DNA from: DASQZJ01 sp035638775
GTDB taxonomy: Bacteria > Pseudomonadota > Gammaproteobacteria > UBA5335 > SLRW01
Assembly (NCBI GenBank): GCA_035638775.1
Contig: DASQZJ010000061.1
Coordinates: 1-64,000 of the forward strand
Reading direction: 5' to 3'
DNA length: 64,000 nt
Shown here: one piece after another, positions 1 to 7,950 of the stretch
How positions within the stretch are numbered: position 1 is the stretch's first letter
Layout: every line of letters starts with the position of its first letter
The notes under the pieces: model-generated
The model's database searches: none
Told to the model about the DNA's origin: nothing
What the model saw: only the letters and a program-made list of their open reading frames with translations
Made by a program: the position numbers and the translations under genes

Positions 1-336
1 GTCGAGGGTCACGGCGCGCCGGCCGCGCATGTGCGCGAAGCCGGCCATGATCGCCGCGTGCTGTCCGAAATTGCCGTTGAGAAGAATCACGCGGGTGTGG
101 TCGGGGCGGCGCTGGAACTGCTGGCGCAGCAGCGACGGCGAACGGTCCTTGCTGCCGTCGTCGATGAACACGCACTCGTAGCTGCGGCCGAGCGTGTCCA
201 TGGACGCGTACAGGCGTTCGAACAGTGCCTCCAGGCCGTGCTCCTCGTTGTACACCGGCACGATGACCGAGACCTCGGGCGCCCCGGTCTCGCCGCTGCC
301 CGCCATCGACTGCCTGCCTGGCGCGGGGGTGCTCAC
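1..336 (-). CDS. ArnC-like family 2 glycosyltransferase (N-terminal part, cut by window edge)
   Basis: The first 112 residues of a GT2 glycosyltransferase are present; the rest lies beyond base 1. After a short Ser/Gly-rich leader, residues 20-112 read as a GT-A fold: VSVIVPVYNE (nucleotide-sugar binding beta strand), CVFIDDGSKDRS (first Asp pair), then LLNGNFGQHAAIMAGF, which closely matches ArnC (undecaprenyl-phosphate 4-deoxy-4-formamido-L-arabinose transferase). The GTG start overlaps the stop of the upstream aminotransferase as GTGA, so the two are translationally coupled. Next to ArnB-like, SMR and ArnT-like genes, a role in loading aminoarabinose on undecaprenyl phosphate is the best reading. 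Other polyprenyl-phosphate sugar transferases of GT2 remain possible because the C-terminal membrane part is not visible. Confidence 0.85.
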   Translation of the reverse strand, partial: MSTPAPGRQSMAGSGETGAPEVSVIVPVYNEEHGLEALFERLYASMDTLGRSYECVFIDDGSKDRSPSLLRQQFQRRPDHTRVILLNGNFGQHAAIMAGFAHMRGRRAVTLD

Positions 337-1463
337 GCTGCTTCCTCCAGTACCCGGCGCATGGCATCGCAGACCCGGTCCACGTCGGCCTCCGCCATGC
401 CGGGAAAGAGCGGCAGGGTGACGGTCTCGCGCCCCACGCGGGTGGCCACCGGGAAGTCTTCCGCCCGGTGACCGAGCTCCCGGTAGAGGGTGAAATCGGG
501 CAGGGCCGGGTAATGCACGCCCACGCCGATGCCGTGGCGGCGCATCGCCTGCTGGAAGTGGTGGCGCGCCATCCCGAACTCCGCGAAGGGCAGCAGCAGG
601 GTGAACATGTGCCAGGAGTGCCCCTCGTCTCCCCGGGCCGGCAGCACGCCCGGCGGGTCGCCGGCGAGTCTTTCCAGGTAGCGCGCCGCGAGCGCCCGAC
701 GCCGGGCATTGAAGGCGTCCAGCTGCGGCAGCTGCAGCAGGCCCACGGCGGCGCAGACGTCGGACAGGTTCATCTTGCCCCCGGCGACCGTGACGTCCAC
801 CTGCCCGTGCTCGTCACGCGAGATGCCGTGGAAGCGCAACCGCTCCAGCACGGGAACCAGGTCGGGATCGCCCACCGAGATGGCGCCGCCCTCGATCGTG
901 GTCATGTTCTTGTTGGCGTGGAAGCTGAAGCAGGCCAGGTCACCGAAGCCGCCGATGCGGCGGCCGTTCCAGGCGCTGCCGATGGCATGGGCCGCGTCCT
1001 CGATCACCCGCAGGCCGTGGCGTCGGGCGATGTCGTGGAGCGCATCCATGTCCACGGGCAGACCGGCGAAGTGGACCGGCATCACCGCACGGGTGCGGGG
1101 CGTGATCGCGTCCTCGAGCCGGTTCATGTCCAGGTTGCGGGTCTCGAGCCCGATGTCCACGAACACCGGACGGGCGCCCGCGCGCAGCACCACGTTGGCG
1201 GTCGCGGCGAAGGTCATGGCCGGCACGATAACCTCGTCCCCGGCGCCGATCCCGCAGGCCGCCAGGGCTGCCTCCAGCCCCGCCGTCCCGGTGCTCAGCG
1301 CGAGCACCCGGCGGTCACCGCCGAGGTAGGCGGCGAGCGCCTTCTCCAGCTCGGCGACCTTCGGTCCGGTGGTGATCCAGCCGGAGCGAAGCACGTCGGC
1401 CACGGCCGAGACCGTCTCCTCGCCGAGCGTGGGACGCGTGAAGGGAAGAAAGTCGCTGTCCAT
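333..1463 (-). CDS. ArnB-like DegT/DnrJ/EryC1 aminotransferase
   Basis: A PLP-dependent sugar aminotransferase of 376 residues, full length for the family. The PLP-stacking and phosphate region is at STGTAGLEAAL (about 57-67), the PLP-binding Asp lies in IEDAAHA (about 154-160), and the Schiff-base lysine is K185 in FHANKNMTTIEGG, very close to the ArnB segment. ArnB converts UDP-4-keto-arabinose to UDP-Ara4N in the cytoplasm. The ATG at 1463 has a GGTGGGA element 8 nt upstream; a GTG at 1475 is also in frame. It follows the SMR gene by about 27 bp and overlaps the GT2 gene by 4 nt. Perosamine- or dTDP-sugar-type aminotransferases are alternatives, but the ArnC, SMR and ArnT-like neighbours favour the aminoarabinose pathway. 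Confidence 0.88.
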   Translation of the reverse strand: MDSDFLPFTRPTLGEETVSAVADVLRSGWITTGPKVAELEKALAAYLGGDRRVLALSTGTAGLEAALAACGIGAGDEVIVPAMTFAATANVVLRAGARPVFVDIGLETRNLDMNRLEDAITPRTRAVMPVHFAGLPVDMDALHDIARRHGLRVIEDAAHAIGSAWNGRRIGGFGDLACFSFHANKNMTTIEGGAISVGDPDLVPVLERLRFHGISRDEHGQVDVTVAGGKMNLSDVCAAVGLLQLPQLDAFNARRRALAARYLERLAGDPPGVLPARGDEGHSWHMFTLLLPFAEFGMARHHFQQAMRRHGIGVGVHYPALPDFTLYRELGHRAEDFPVATRVGRETVTLPLFPGMAEADVDRVCDAMRRVLEEAA

Positions 1464-1490
1464 CCTGAATCCCACCGCAGCCCGGGCGCG

Positions 1491-1862
1491 TCAGCTGCGC
1501 GCCAGTACGAAGACGCCGAGGATGATAATGCCGATGCCGACGAGTTTCGACAGGTTCATGCTCTCGCCCAGCAGCGCCCACGCTGCCAGGGCATTGACCA
1601 CGTAGCCGATCGACAGCATGGGGTAGGCGATGCTCACATCGACGCGGGACAGGGCCAGGATCCACACCACCACGCTGATCACGTAGCAGGCCAGCCCGCC
1701 CAGGATGTGTGGCTCGAACGCGAGCTTCAGCCCCGTGGCGACCGCCCCGTTCCACTGCAGCGCAATCTCGCCCACGCTGCCGACACCGGCCTTGAGCAGC
1801 AGCTGCGCGGTGGCGTTGAGCAGCACTCCGATCAGGATCAGACCAAAACTGACGGTGTTCAT
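1491..1862 (-). CDS. SMR-type small membrane transporter, probable ArnE/ArnF-like flippase subunit
   Basis: A 123-residue protein with four hydrophobic segments (about 3-24, 50-70, 74-95, 100-121) and the small-multidrug-resistance layout (LLNATAQLLLKAG near the N terminus, ALSRVDVSIAYPMLSIGYVV in helix 3). It is slightly longer than EmrE-type pumps. Its start overlaps the ArnT-like stop as ATGA (1859-1862), and an ArnB-like gene follows closely. In enterobacteria ArnE and ArnF, both SMR-like, move undecaprenyl-phosphate-Ara4N across the inner membrane; only one such gene is seen here, so it may act as a homodimer or its partner may lie off the window. A general drug or polyamine SMR pump is less likely from the context. 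Confidence 0.8.
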   Translation of the reverse strand: MNTVSFGLILIGVLLNATAQLLLKAGVGSVGEIALQWNGAVATGLKLAFEPHILGGLACYVISVVVWILALSRVDVSIAYPMLSIGYVVNALAAWALLGESMNLSKLVGIGIIILGVFVLARS

Positions 1863-3547
1863 GGCTTCTGCACCACGATCCAGCGTGGATCACGTCCGGC
1901 GACCTGCATCGGCAGCCCCTCCTTGCGGAACCTGCGGTAAGTGTATTCCCGCATCATCGCCATGGCCCGCGAATCCTGATCCCAGCGCTTGCGAAAGACG
2001 GCCTTCGACGGCAGCCAGTTGGTCGCGTCGCGGTCGATGCCGAACGCCAGCTCGCCCTTGTAGGCGACCAGGGTCACGGTGCGCTTGAGGTAGAACGGGA
2101 GGGTCTGGTCGTAGCGGTCGAGCACGTAGAACGGTTCGCCCGGCGCGAGCCGGGGGCGGATCTGCCGCACCAGCGAACGCGTGGAATAGGCCGGCGCGAC
2201 CGCCTGGGCACCGTTGAGCACCAGCTGGAAACCGATGCTCCAGGTGAGCGCCAGCCCGGCGATCGTGGCCGTCAGCGCCCGGCGCCGCCACAGCGCGGCG
2301 CTCGCCAGCGACCCGGCGACGGCCACCAGCGCCGCCGCGAACAGCCAGCGCGCGAACCGCGCGAACATGCTTTCCGGGATCACCCCGGTGTGCATGTGGC
2401 TGACATGCAGAGCGCCGTATACGCCGAGAACCCCCAGCGCCAGCGACAGGGCGATGGTCCAGCGCAGCCCGCGACCCTCGTTGCGGGAAATCGCGTCGCC
2501 CATGAGCAGAGCGAGCGCCGGGAAGATCGGCAGGATGTACTGGGCGAGCTTGGAGTCCGACAGCGAGAAGAAGACGAAGATGAACACCGCCCACAGCCAG
2601 AGGAATCGCTGGGGATCGAACTGCCCGCGTGCGGCGGCGGCCCGCCACCGGGTGGCCACGACCTCCACCATGGGGACAAGCCAGGGGATGATGCCGACGA
2701 TCAGGATCGGGACGAACCACCACCAGGGCTGGTAGCGGTTCGCAACCGTGGTGAGATAGCGGGCGAACTGCTGGGTGATGAAGAAGAATTTCAGAAAACC
2801 CGGCACCGCACGGGCCTCCAGTACCAGCCAGGGCAGTGCCAGCAGCAGCAACACCGCCAGACCCGCAACCAGGTGCAGGCGGGTCCAGAGACGCCAGTCG
2901 CGCTGCCACAGCGTGTACAGCACCAGAACCGCGCCGGGCAGCAGCAGCCCGATCAGGCCCTTGCTGAGGAAGGCGCCCGCCATCGCCGCCCAGGCGAAGA
3001 GCATCCAGCCGCGTCGTCGCCGGACCTGTTCGGGCCGCTCCTGGGCCAGGAGGAAACCGCACAGGGCCAGCGTCATGAAGAAGGTGACGCTCATGTCCAG
3101 CGTGTTGATGTGCCCCAGACCCAGGTACAGGAAGGAGCTCGCCAGGATCAGCCCCGAGAGCAGTCCGGCCCGTTTCCCGAACAGCCGGCGCCCGGTGCCC
3201 CAGACCGCGAGCAGCCCGCCGAAGCCGGCCAGGGCAGTCCACAGCCGTGCGGTCCAGTTGTGCTGGCCGAACAGCTCGAACGCCGCCGCCGTGGCCCAGT
3301 ATTGCAGCGGCGGCTTTTCCAGGTAGATCACGCCGTTGAGGTGCGGCGTGATCCAGTCGCCGGTGACCAGCATCTCGCGCGGGATCTCGGCGTAACGCCC
3401 CTCGTCGGTGTCGAACAGCGAGCGGTACTGCAGGGTGCCGAACCACAGCAGGAGCAGGGCGAGACCCAGCACCACCCAGCCGCTGCGGCTGGCCGGAAGA
3501 TACCGGCGGCGGAAGGAGTCGGACTCCGGCTTGGATACTTGTTGCAC
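1859..3547 (-). CDS. ArnT-like family 39 glycosyltransferase (lipid A aminoarabinose transferase type)
   Basis: An integral membrane GT39 enzyme of 562 residues, close to ArnT length (about 550). The first transmembrane helix (about 23-40) is followed by the periplasmic catalytic motif SLFDTDEGRYAEIPREML (about 47-64), with the Asp-Glu pair and Arg-Tyr typical of ArnT/PMT enzymes, then WITPHLNGVIYLEKPPL. About ten more hydrophobic helices and a periplasmic C-terminal domain follow. ArnT moves aminoarabinose from its lipid carrier to lipid A, lowering negative charge and polymyxin binding. It is the first gene of this operon as seen, followed by SMR, ArnB-like and ArnC-like genes. Some GT39 members transfer other sugars, so the sugar is inferred from neighbours. 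Confidence 0.82.
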   Translation of the reverse strand: MQQVSKPESDSFRRRYLPASRSGWVVLGLALLLLWFGTLQYRSLFDTDEGRYAEIPREMLVTGDWITPHLNGVIYLEKPPLQYWATAAAFELFGQHNWTARLWTALAGFGGLLAVWGTGRRLFGKRAGLLSGLILASSFLYLGLGHINTLDMSVTFFMTLALCGFLLAQERPEQVRRRRGWMLFAWAAMAGAFLSKGLIGLLLPGAVLVLYTLWQRDWRLWTRLHLVAGLAVLLLLALPWLVLEARAVPGFLKFFFITQQFARYLTTVANRYQPWWWFVPILIVGIIPWLVPMVEVVATRWRAAAARGQFDPQRFLWLWAVFIFVFFSLSDSKLAQYILPIFPALALLMGDAISRNEGRGLRWTIALSLALGVLGVYGALHVSHMHTGVIPESMFARFARWLFAAALVAVAGSLASAALWRRRALTATIAGLALTWSIGFQLVLNGAQAVAPAYSTRSLVRQIRPRLAPGEPFYVLDRYDQTLPFYLKRTVTLVAYKGELAFGIDRDATNWLPSKAVFRKRWDQDSRAMAMMREYTYRRFRKEGLPMQVAGRDPRWIVVQKP

Positions 3548-3642
3548 GTGTTGCTCGCGTATGAAGAAGCGCTGCCGGACCGCGGGGCGGGCCCGGGTGC
3601 TGTCGACGTCGCGTTTTCGGGCTTGTCCGGCCGGCGCGCGGC

Positions 3643-3682
3643 CGAAACCGCAGATTTAACCACGAAAATGCGCCCGGTTTCG
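3643..3682. promoter_or_regulatory. inverted repeat in the arnT-like / NMO divergent region
   Basis: CGAAACCG (3643-3650) and CGGTTTCG (3675-3682) form an 8-bp inverted repeat 24 bp apart, around an AT-richer stretch (GATTTAACCACG). It lies in the 238-bp region between the divergent ArnT-like and nitronate monooxygenase genes, so an operator or promoter role is possible. No regulator is identified and chance cannot be excluded. Confidence 0.25.
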
Positions 3683-3785
3683 ACCGCCGCCGACATTTGC
3701 GGTTCCGGGCCCGCGCGCGGGCAGCCGCGCCGGCCTTCGGCAAATGGCACAATGGCGGACGGGAATGGCTTCGCGGAGCACGCTC

Positions 3786-4829
3786 ATGGTCAGTTTCGAC
3801 AATCGACTCCGGCACCGGCTGGGGATCTCGCGTCCCCTGGTGCAGGCCCCCATGGCCGGCGTGGCATCCCCGGAGCTGGTCGCGGCGGTTTGCCGCAGCG
3901 GCGGTCTCGGCTCCCTGGGTGTCGGCTACATGGCGCCGGATGCGATACGCGAAGCGATCCGCGCGGTCCGCCGGCGCACCGACCGCCCCTTCGCCGTCAA
4001 CCTGTTCGTGCCCGGCCCGGAACCCGCGAGCGGCGCGCCGGAGGCGTTGCGCGAGGTGCTGGATCCGCTGTACGCGGAGCTCGGCATGCCGCCGCCGAAA
4101 ACCGCGCCCGCACCCCCGCCGGCGTTCGCCGAGCAGGCCCGGGTGGTGCTGCGCGAGGGGGTACCCGTGGTGAGCTTCACCTTCGGCGTCCCCGAGGCCG
4201 AATGGCTGCGGACCTTCCACGAGCAGGGCCGGGTGCTGGTGGGTACGGCGACCAGCGCGGACGAGGCGGCCGCGCTGGAGCAGGCGGGGGTGGATGCCGT
4301 GGTGGTCCAGGGGGCGGAAGCGGGTGGCCACCGGGGCGGCTTCCTGCCGGCCTCCGACGACCCGCCGCGCCCCCTCTCCCCGTTGCTCATGGAAGCGGGC
4401 GCCCGGGTCCGGCTGCCCCTGATCGCGGCGGGCGCGATCATGACCCCGGCCGACGTGCGCGAGATGCTGGAGTCCGGCGCCGCGGCCGTGCAGTGCGGCA
4501 CGGCCTTCATCCCGTGCCGCGAGAGCGCCGCCGCTGCGGCCTACAAGGACGCGGTGCTGGCGGGACGAGGCGAGCAGACGACGATCACCCCGGTGATCAG
4601 CGGCCGCCCGGCCCGCGGGCTGCGCAACCGGCTGATCGAGGTGCTCGAGCGCCGGGCGGACGCCCTGCCGGGATTTCCGCGCATGAACGGGCTCACGGCG
4701 CCGCTGCGACGCGAGGCGGGCCGCCTCGGCCGCGCGGACCTCATGTCGCTGTGGGCGGGGACAGGGTGCCACCTGGCCCGACGCCTGCCGGCCGCGGACC
4801 TGGTGGAGAACCTCACCGGCGACCTGTGA
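3786..4829 (+). CDS. nitronate monooxygenase (2-nitropropane dioxygenase family)
   Basis: A TIM-barrel FMN enzyme of 347 residues. The N terminus reads LGISRPLVQAPMAGV (about 12-26), the usual FMN-site start of this family. VVVQGAEAGGHRGG (about 172-184) contains the catalytic His (H182). LPLIAAGAIMTPADV and AAVQCGTAFIPCRES form the phosphate-binding end. These proteins oxidise alkyl nitronates such as the metabolic poison propionate-3-nitronate. The ATG at 3786 has GGAG 7 nt upstream; an in-frame ATG at 3744 is less likely. It starts a run of three plus-strand genes with the SAM hydrolase and Ap4A phosphorylase. The family also includes enoyl-ACP reductase FabK-like members, but the His motif supports the monooxygenase call. 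Confidence 0.9.
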   Translation: MVSFDNRLRHRLGISRPLVQAPMAGVASPELVAAVCRSGGLGSLGVGYMAPDAIREAIRAVRRRTDRPFAVNLFVPGPEPASGAPEALREVLDPLYAELGMPPPKTAPAPPPAFAEQARVVLREGVPVVSFTFGVPEAEWLRTFHEQGRVLVGTATSADEAAALEQAGVDAVVVQGAEAGGHRGGFLPASDDPPRPLSPLLMEAGARVRLPLIAAGAIMTPADVREMLESGAAAVQCGTAFIPCRESAAAAAYKDAVLAGRGEQTTITPVISGRPARGLRNRLIEVLERRADALPGFPRMNGLTAPLRREAGRLGRADLMSLWAGTGCHLARRLPAADLVENLTGDL

Positions 4830-4883
4830 CGGCCTTGTCCGTGCAGCGGGGCTGAGACAGGATGATGCAGGCGAAACCGCAGG

Positions 4884-5630
4884 ATGCCTGGACTCATGGG
4901 AATGATCTTTCTGTACACCGATTTCGGCCTGGAGGGTCCCTACGTGGGCCAGATGCGGGCAGCGATCCAGCGGCAGGCGCCGGGCCTGCAGGTGGTGGAC
5001 CTGTGCCACGACCTGCCGCCGTTCGACCCGCGTTCGGCGGCCTACCTGCTGGCGGCACTGGTACCCTTTCTCCCGGAGGGCTGCTGCGTGGTCGGGGTCG
5101 TGGACCCCGGAGTGGGCAGCGAGCGCGGCGCGGTGGTGCTGGAAGCGGACGGCCGCTGGTTCGTCGGCCCGGACAACGGCCTGTTCGCGATCACCGCGCG
5201 CCACGCGCACAAGGCCGACTGGCGCAGCCTCGCCTGGCGGCCGCAGGGAATGTCCGCCAGCTTCCACGGCCGTGACCTGTTCGCTCCCGCCGGTGCCCGG
5301 GCAGTCACCGGCCGGCCGCCGGAGACCGCCGCCCTCGACGGCCCCGTCGGCATGGAATGGCCGGAGGAGCTGGCGGAGATCATCTACATCGACCACTACG
5401 GCAACGCCATGACCGGGCTGCCGGGTTCGCGGGTGGCGTCCGACTCGGTGCTGCACGCCGGCGGACGCCGATTCCCTCCGGCCCGCACCTTCTCCGACCT
5501 GCCGCCCGGCGGCGCCTTCTGGTACGTGAACTCCTGCGGGCTCGTCGAGCTGGCCCTGAACCAGGACTCCGCCGCGCGGGTGATCGGCCTGGCGACCGGC
5601 ACCGCCGTCGACGTTTCCGAGCCGGACTGA
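4884..5630 (+). CDS. S-adenosyl-L-methionine hydrolase (DUF62, SAM hydroxide adenosyltransferase)
   Basis: About 248 residues, matching the fluorinase/DUF62 family, which uses hydroxide to split SAM into adenosine and methionine. Diagnostic segments are FLYTDFGLEGPYVGQM at the N terminus, VVDPGVGSERGAVV and WFVGPDNGLF (the SAM-binding Asp region), FHGRDLFAPAGA, and in the C-terminal domain IDHYGNAMTGLPG and YVNSCGLVELALN. The start is uncertain: ATGs at 4884, 4896 and 4902 are all in frame and many relatives begin at the last one (MIFLYTDFG). It lies 54 bp after the nitronate monooxygenase and 12 bp before the Ap4A phosphorylase, so co-transcription is likely. Its physiological role is poorly defined. 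Confidence 0.9.
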   Translation: MPGLMGMIFLYTDFGLEGPYVGQMRAAIQRQAPGLQVVDLCHDLPPFDPRSAAYLLAALVPFLPEGCCVVGVVDPGVGSERGAVVLEADGRWFVGPDNGLFAITARHAHKADWRSLAWRPQGMSASFHGRDLFAPAGARAVTGRPPETAALDGPVGMEWPEELAEIIYIDHYGNAMTGLPGSRVASDSVLHAGGRRFPPARTFSDLPPGGAFWYVNSCGLVELALNQDSAARVIGLATGTAVDVSEPD

Positions 5631-5642
5631 GCCGCGCGGGCG

Positions 5643-6533
5643 ATGGCCTCTCCGCGCTGCGAGCACCGGCTCACTGCCGACAGCCTCTGGCAGCGGGCCG
5701 CCGCGGTCTCCGCGCGGGCGCTGTCCAGCGGCGCCCTGCAGCCCATCGAGACGCGCAGCGAGCCGCTGGAGGACCGCGGACTGCCGTTCGTGGTGCGCAT
5801 GGTCTCCAGCCTCCGGCGCAAGCGCCGGGAAACCGCCGCTGCCGATCCGTCCTTCGACCCGTTCCGGCCGCCCTACCAACCCGGATTGTGGGTCGGCGAC
5901 CTGTCGTCGACCCACGCGGTGGTGCTCAACAAGTTCAACGTGCTGCCGCAGCACCTGCTGCTGGTCACACGCCGCTTCGAGCACCAGACGCAGGCGCTCG
6001 GAGCGGACGACTTCGCCGCGCTGTGGACCACGCTCGCCGGCCGGGAAGCGCTGGGGTTCTACAATGCCGGTGCCGAGGCCGGGGCAAGCCAGCCCCACAA
6101 GCACCTGCAGGCCGTGCCCCTGCCGCTGGCCCCGGAGCTGCGGGATTTGCCGTTTTCGGCCCTGTTCCGGCGCAACGCTGCCGCCGGGCAGGTCCCGGAC
6201 CTGCCCTTCGTGCACGCATTCGTGCCGGTGCCGGCGCGCTGGCTGGAGGATCCCGCGGCGGGAGGCCGGGAAAGCGGGCAAGTCTACCGGGCGCTGCTGC
6301 GGGCCGCGGGGCTCGACGCGGACGCCGACGACCCGGGTGCCTACAACCTGCTCGCCACGCGCCGGTGGCTGTGGCTCGTCCCCCGCCGCCGTGCCGCTTT
6401 CGACGGCATCGGGGTGAATGCCCTGGGCTTTGCGGGGGCCATGCTGGTGCGCGAGACGGAGCAGCTCGAGCGGCTGCGGCGCCACGGTCCGCTGCGGGTC
6501 CTGCAGGAGGTGGGCCGCCCGCGCCGCCCTTGA
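5643..6533 (+). CDS. ATP adenylyltransferase / Ap4A phosphorylase
   Basis: 296 residues with the two-part layout of bacterial and yeast Ap4A phosphorylase: an N-terminal DUF4922-type region containing KFNVLPQHLLLVTRRFEHQ (about 98-116) and the HIT-like active site ASQPHKHLQAVPLP (about 148-161), where the middle His of HKHLQ is the expected nucleophile. The C-terminal domain has YNLLATRRWLWLVPRR. The enzyme cleaves diadenosine tetraphosphate with phosphate to ATP and ADP, controlling a stress-linked nucleotide. It sits 12 bp after the SAM hydrolase, so both are probably made together; the pairing suggests removal of adenylated side-products. It converges on the DUF423 gene with 18 bp between stops. 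Confidence 0.9.
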   Translation: MASPRCEHRLTADSLWQRAAAVSARALSSGALQPIETRSEPLEDRGLPFVVRMVSSLRRKRRETAAADPSFDPFRPPYQPGLWVGDLSSTHAVVLNKFNVLPQHLLLVTRRFEHQTQALGADDFAALWTTLAGREALGFYNAGAEAGASQPHKHLQAVPLPLAPELRDLPFSALFRRNAAAGQVPDLPFVHAFVPVPARWLEDPAAGGRESGQVYRALLRAAGLDADADDPGAYNLLATRRWLWLVPRRRAAFDGIGVNALGFAGAMLVRETEQLERLRRHGPLRVLQEVGRPRRP

Positions 6534-6551
6534 TGCGGCCCGTCCGGGGCG

Positions 6552-6932
6552 CTAGAGACCGCGCCAGACCGCCCAGGCGAGGACGCCCCACGCAAGGATG
6601 AAGCACATCCCCCCGAAAGGCGTGATCATGCCCAGCGGGCCGTAGCCGGTCAGTGCCAGCAGGTACAGGCTGCCGCAGAACAGCAGGATGCCCGCGAGCA
6701 TCAGCCCGCCGGCCCAGCGCAGCCCGGCGAGGTGCGGCAGAACCAGCGCCAGCAGACCCAGCGCCAGCAGACCCAGCGCATGCACCAGCTGGTAGCGCTC
6801 GGCGACGTGCCAGACATCCAGCATGCGGGCCGACAGGCGGCCGTGCAGCGCATGCGCGCCGAACGCCCCGAGAACGATGGCGATCGCGGCATTGACACTG
6901 CCCAGCACGAGGAAGAATCGCGCGCTGCTCAC
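6552..6932 (-). CDS. DUF423 (YgdD/YwdK-type) small membrane protein
   Basis: A 126-residue inner-membrane protein with four hydrophobic helices (about 4-25, 40-65, 68-90, 98-124). FLVLGSVNAAIAIVLGAFGAHAL at the N terminus and the GPLGMITPFGGMCFILAW segment near the end are typical of DUF423. The GTG start at 6932 has GGGAG 7 nt upstream; a longer reading frame exists but its extension is not protein-like. Function is unknown across the family. It is divergent from the NYN-LOTUS gene and convergent with the Ap4A phosphorylase. Confidence 0.85.
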   Translation of the reverse strand: MSSARFFLVLGSVNAAIAIVLGAFGAHALHGRLSARMLDVWHVAERYQLVHALGLLALGLLALVLPHLAGLRWAGGLMLAGILLFCGSLYLLALTGYGPLGMITPFGGMCFILAWGVLAWAVWRGL

Positions 6933-7077
6933 AGACGGCTCCCGGTGGGGCGTGCCGCGATGGTATCGGGCTCCCTTCGTCCGGTCCAGCGCCGGCGGCC
7001 GCGGCGCCCCTGTCACCGGGCGGCCGGTGGTGCCAGAATGCCCGGGATACGACGGTGCACCAGCGATGGAGATGCCC

Positions 7078-7890
7078 ATGCCGGCACAGCCCGAGACCCG
7101 CAACATGGCGGTCTTCTGCGACTTCGAGAACATCGCGCTGGGCGTGCGCGACGCCAAGTACGCGAAGTTCGACATCAACAAGGTGCTCGAGCGGCTGCTG
7201 CTCAAGGGCAACATCGTGGTCAAGAAGGCCTACTGCGACTGGGACCGCTACAAGGAGTTCAAGCCGGCCATGCACGAGGCGGCGTTCGAGCTCATCGAGA
7301 TCCCCCACGTGCGCCAGTCGGGCAAGAACTCCGCCGACATCCGGATGGTCGTGGACGCCCTCGACCTGTGCTACACCAAGGGCCACGTCGACACCTTCGT
7401 GATCATCAGCGGCGACTCCGACTTCTCCCCGCTGGTGAGCAAGCTGCGCGAGAACGCGCGCATCGTGATCGGCGTCGGGGTCAAGCAGTCGACCTCGGAC
7501 CTGCTGATGGCGAACTGCGACGAGTTCATCTTCTACGACGACCTGGTGCGTGAGCCCGCTCCCCGCAGCCGGGCACGGCGCAAGAGCGCACGCCCGGCGG
7601 GAGAAAAGGAGGAGAAGCCCTCCCAGGAGGAGCAGCGTCGCCAGGAGGCGATCGACCTGGTGCTGGAGACGGTCGAGGCGCTGATCGCCGAACGCGGCGA
7701 GGAGGACAAGATCTGGGGATCGATGGTCAAGCAGACGCTCAAGCGGCGCCGCCCGGGTTTCAACGAGTCGTACTACGGCTTCTCCAGTTTCTCGCGCCTG
7801 CTCGAGGAGGCCCAGGCGCGACACCTGCTCACGCTGGAGCGGGACCAGCGCTCGGGCGGCTACATCGTCCAGGGCACCAGCCAGGACTGA
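7078..7890 (+). CDS. NYN-domain ribonuclease-like protein with C-terminal OST-HTH/LOTUS domain
   Basis: 270 residues. The N-terminal NYN (PIN-like) nuclease domain spans about 12-160: AVFCDFENIALG carries the first acidic pair, SGKNSADIRMVVDAL the middle Asp, and VIISGDSDFSPLV the last acidic cluster. A charged linker rich in Arg, Lys and Glu (about 163-190) leads to an OST-HTH/LOTUS domain (about 195-262, with KIWGSMVKQTLKRRRPGFNESYYGFSSFSRLL), a likely RNA-binding module. This is the LabA/DUF88-plus-LOTUS arrangement of bacteria and is expected to act on RNA in the cytoplasm. The ATG at 7078 has GGAG 6 nt upstream; ATGs at 7066 and 7072 are also in frame. The next gene, 60 bp on, is the ABC-class ATPase. 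Confidence 0.9.
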   Translation: MPAQPETRNMAVFCDFENIALGVRDAKYAKFDINKVLERLLLKGNIVVKKAYCDWDRYKEFKPAMHEAAFELIEIPHVRQSGKNSADIRMVVDALDLCYTKGHVDTFVIISGDSDFSPLVSKLRENARIVIGVGVKQSTSDLLMANCDEFIFYDDLVREPAPRSRARRKSARPAGEKEEKPSQEEQRRQEAIDLVLETVEALIAERGEEDKIWGSMVKQTLKRRRPGFNESYYGFSSFSRLLEEAQARHLLTLERDQRSGGYIVQGTSQD

Positions 7891-7950
7891 CCTCCGCGCC
7901 GCCGTGCGCGGTCGTTGCGAGCCGGCCCCGTCTGGTAGCCTCGCGATACC

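Noticed and set aside
1890..6485. A 1531-codon minus-strand open frame
   Set aside because: It is a GC-bias shadow: it runs antisense to NMO, SAM hydrolase and Ap4A phosphorylase and out of frame with ArnT, and looks like Arg/Pro/Gly-rich noise.
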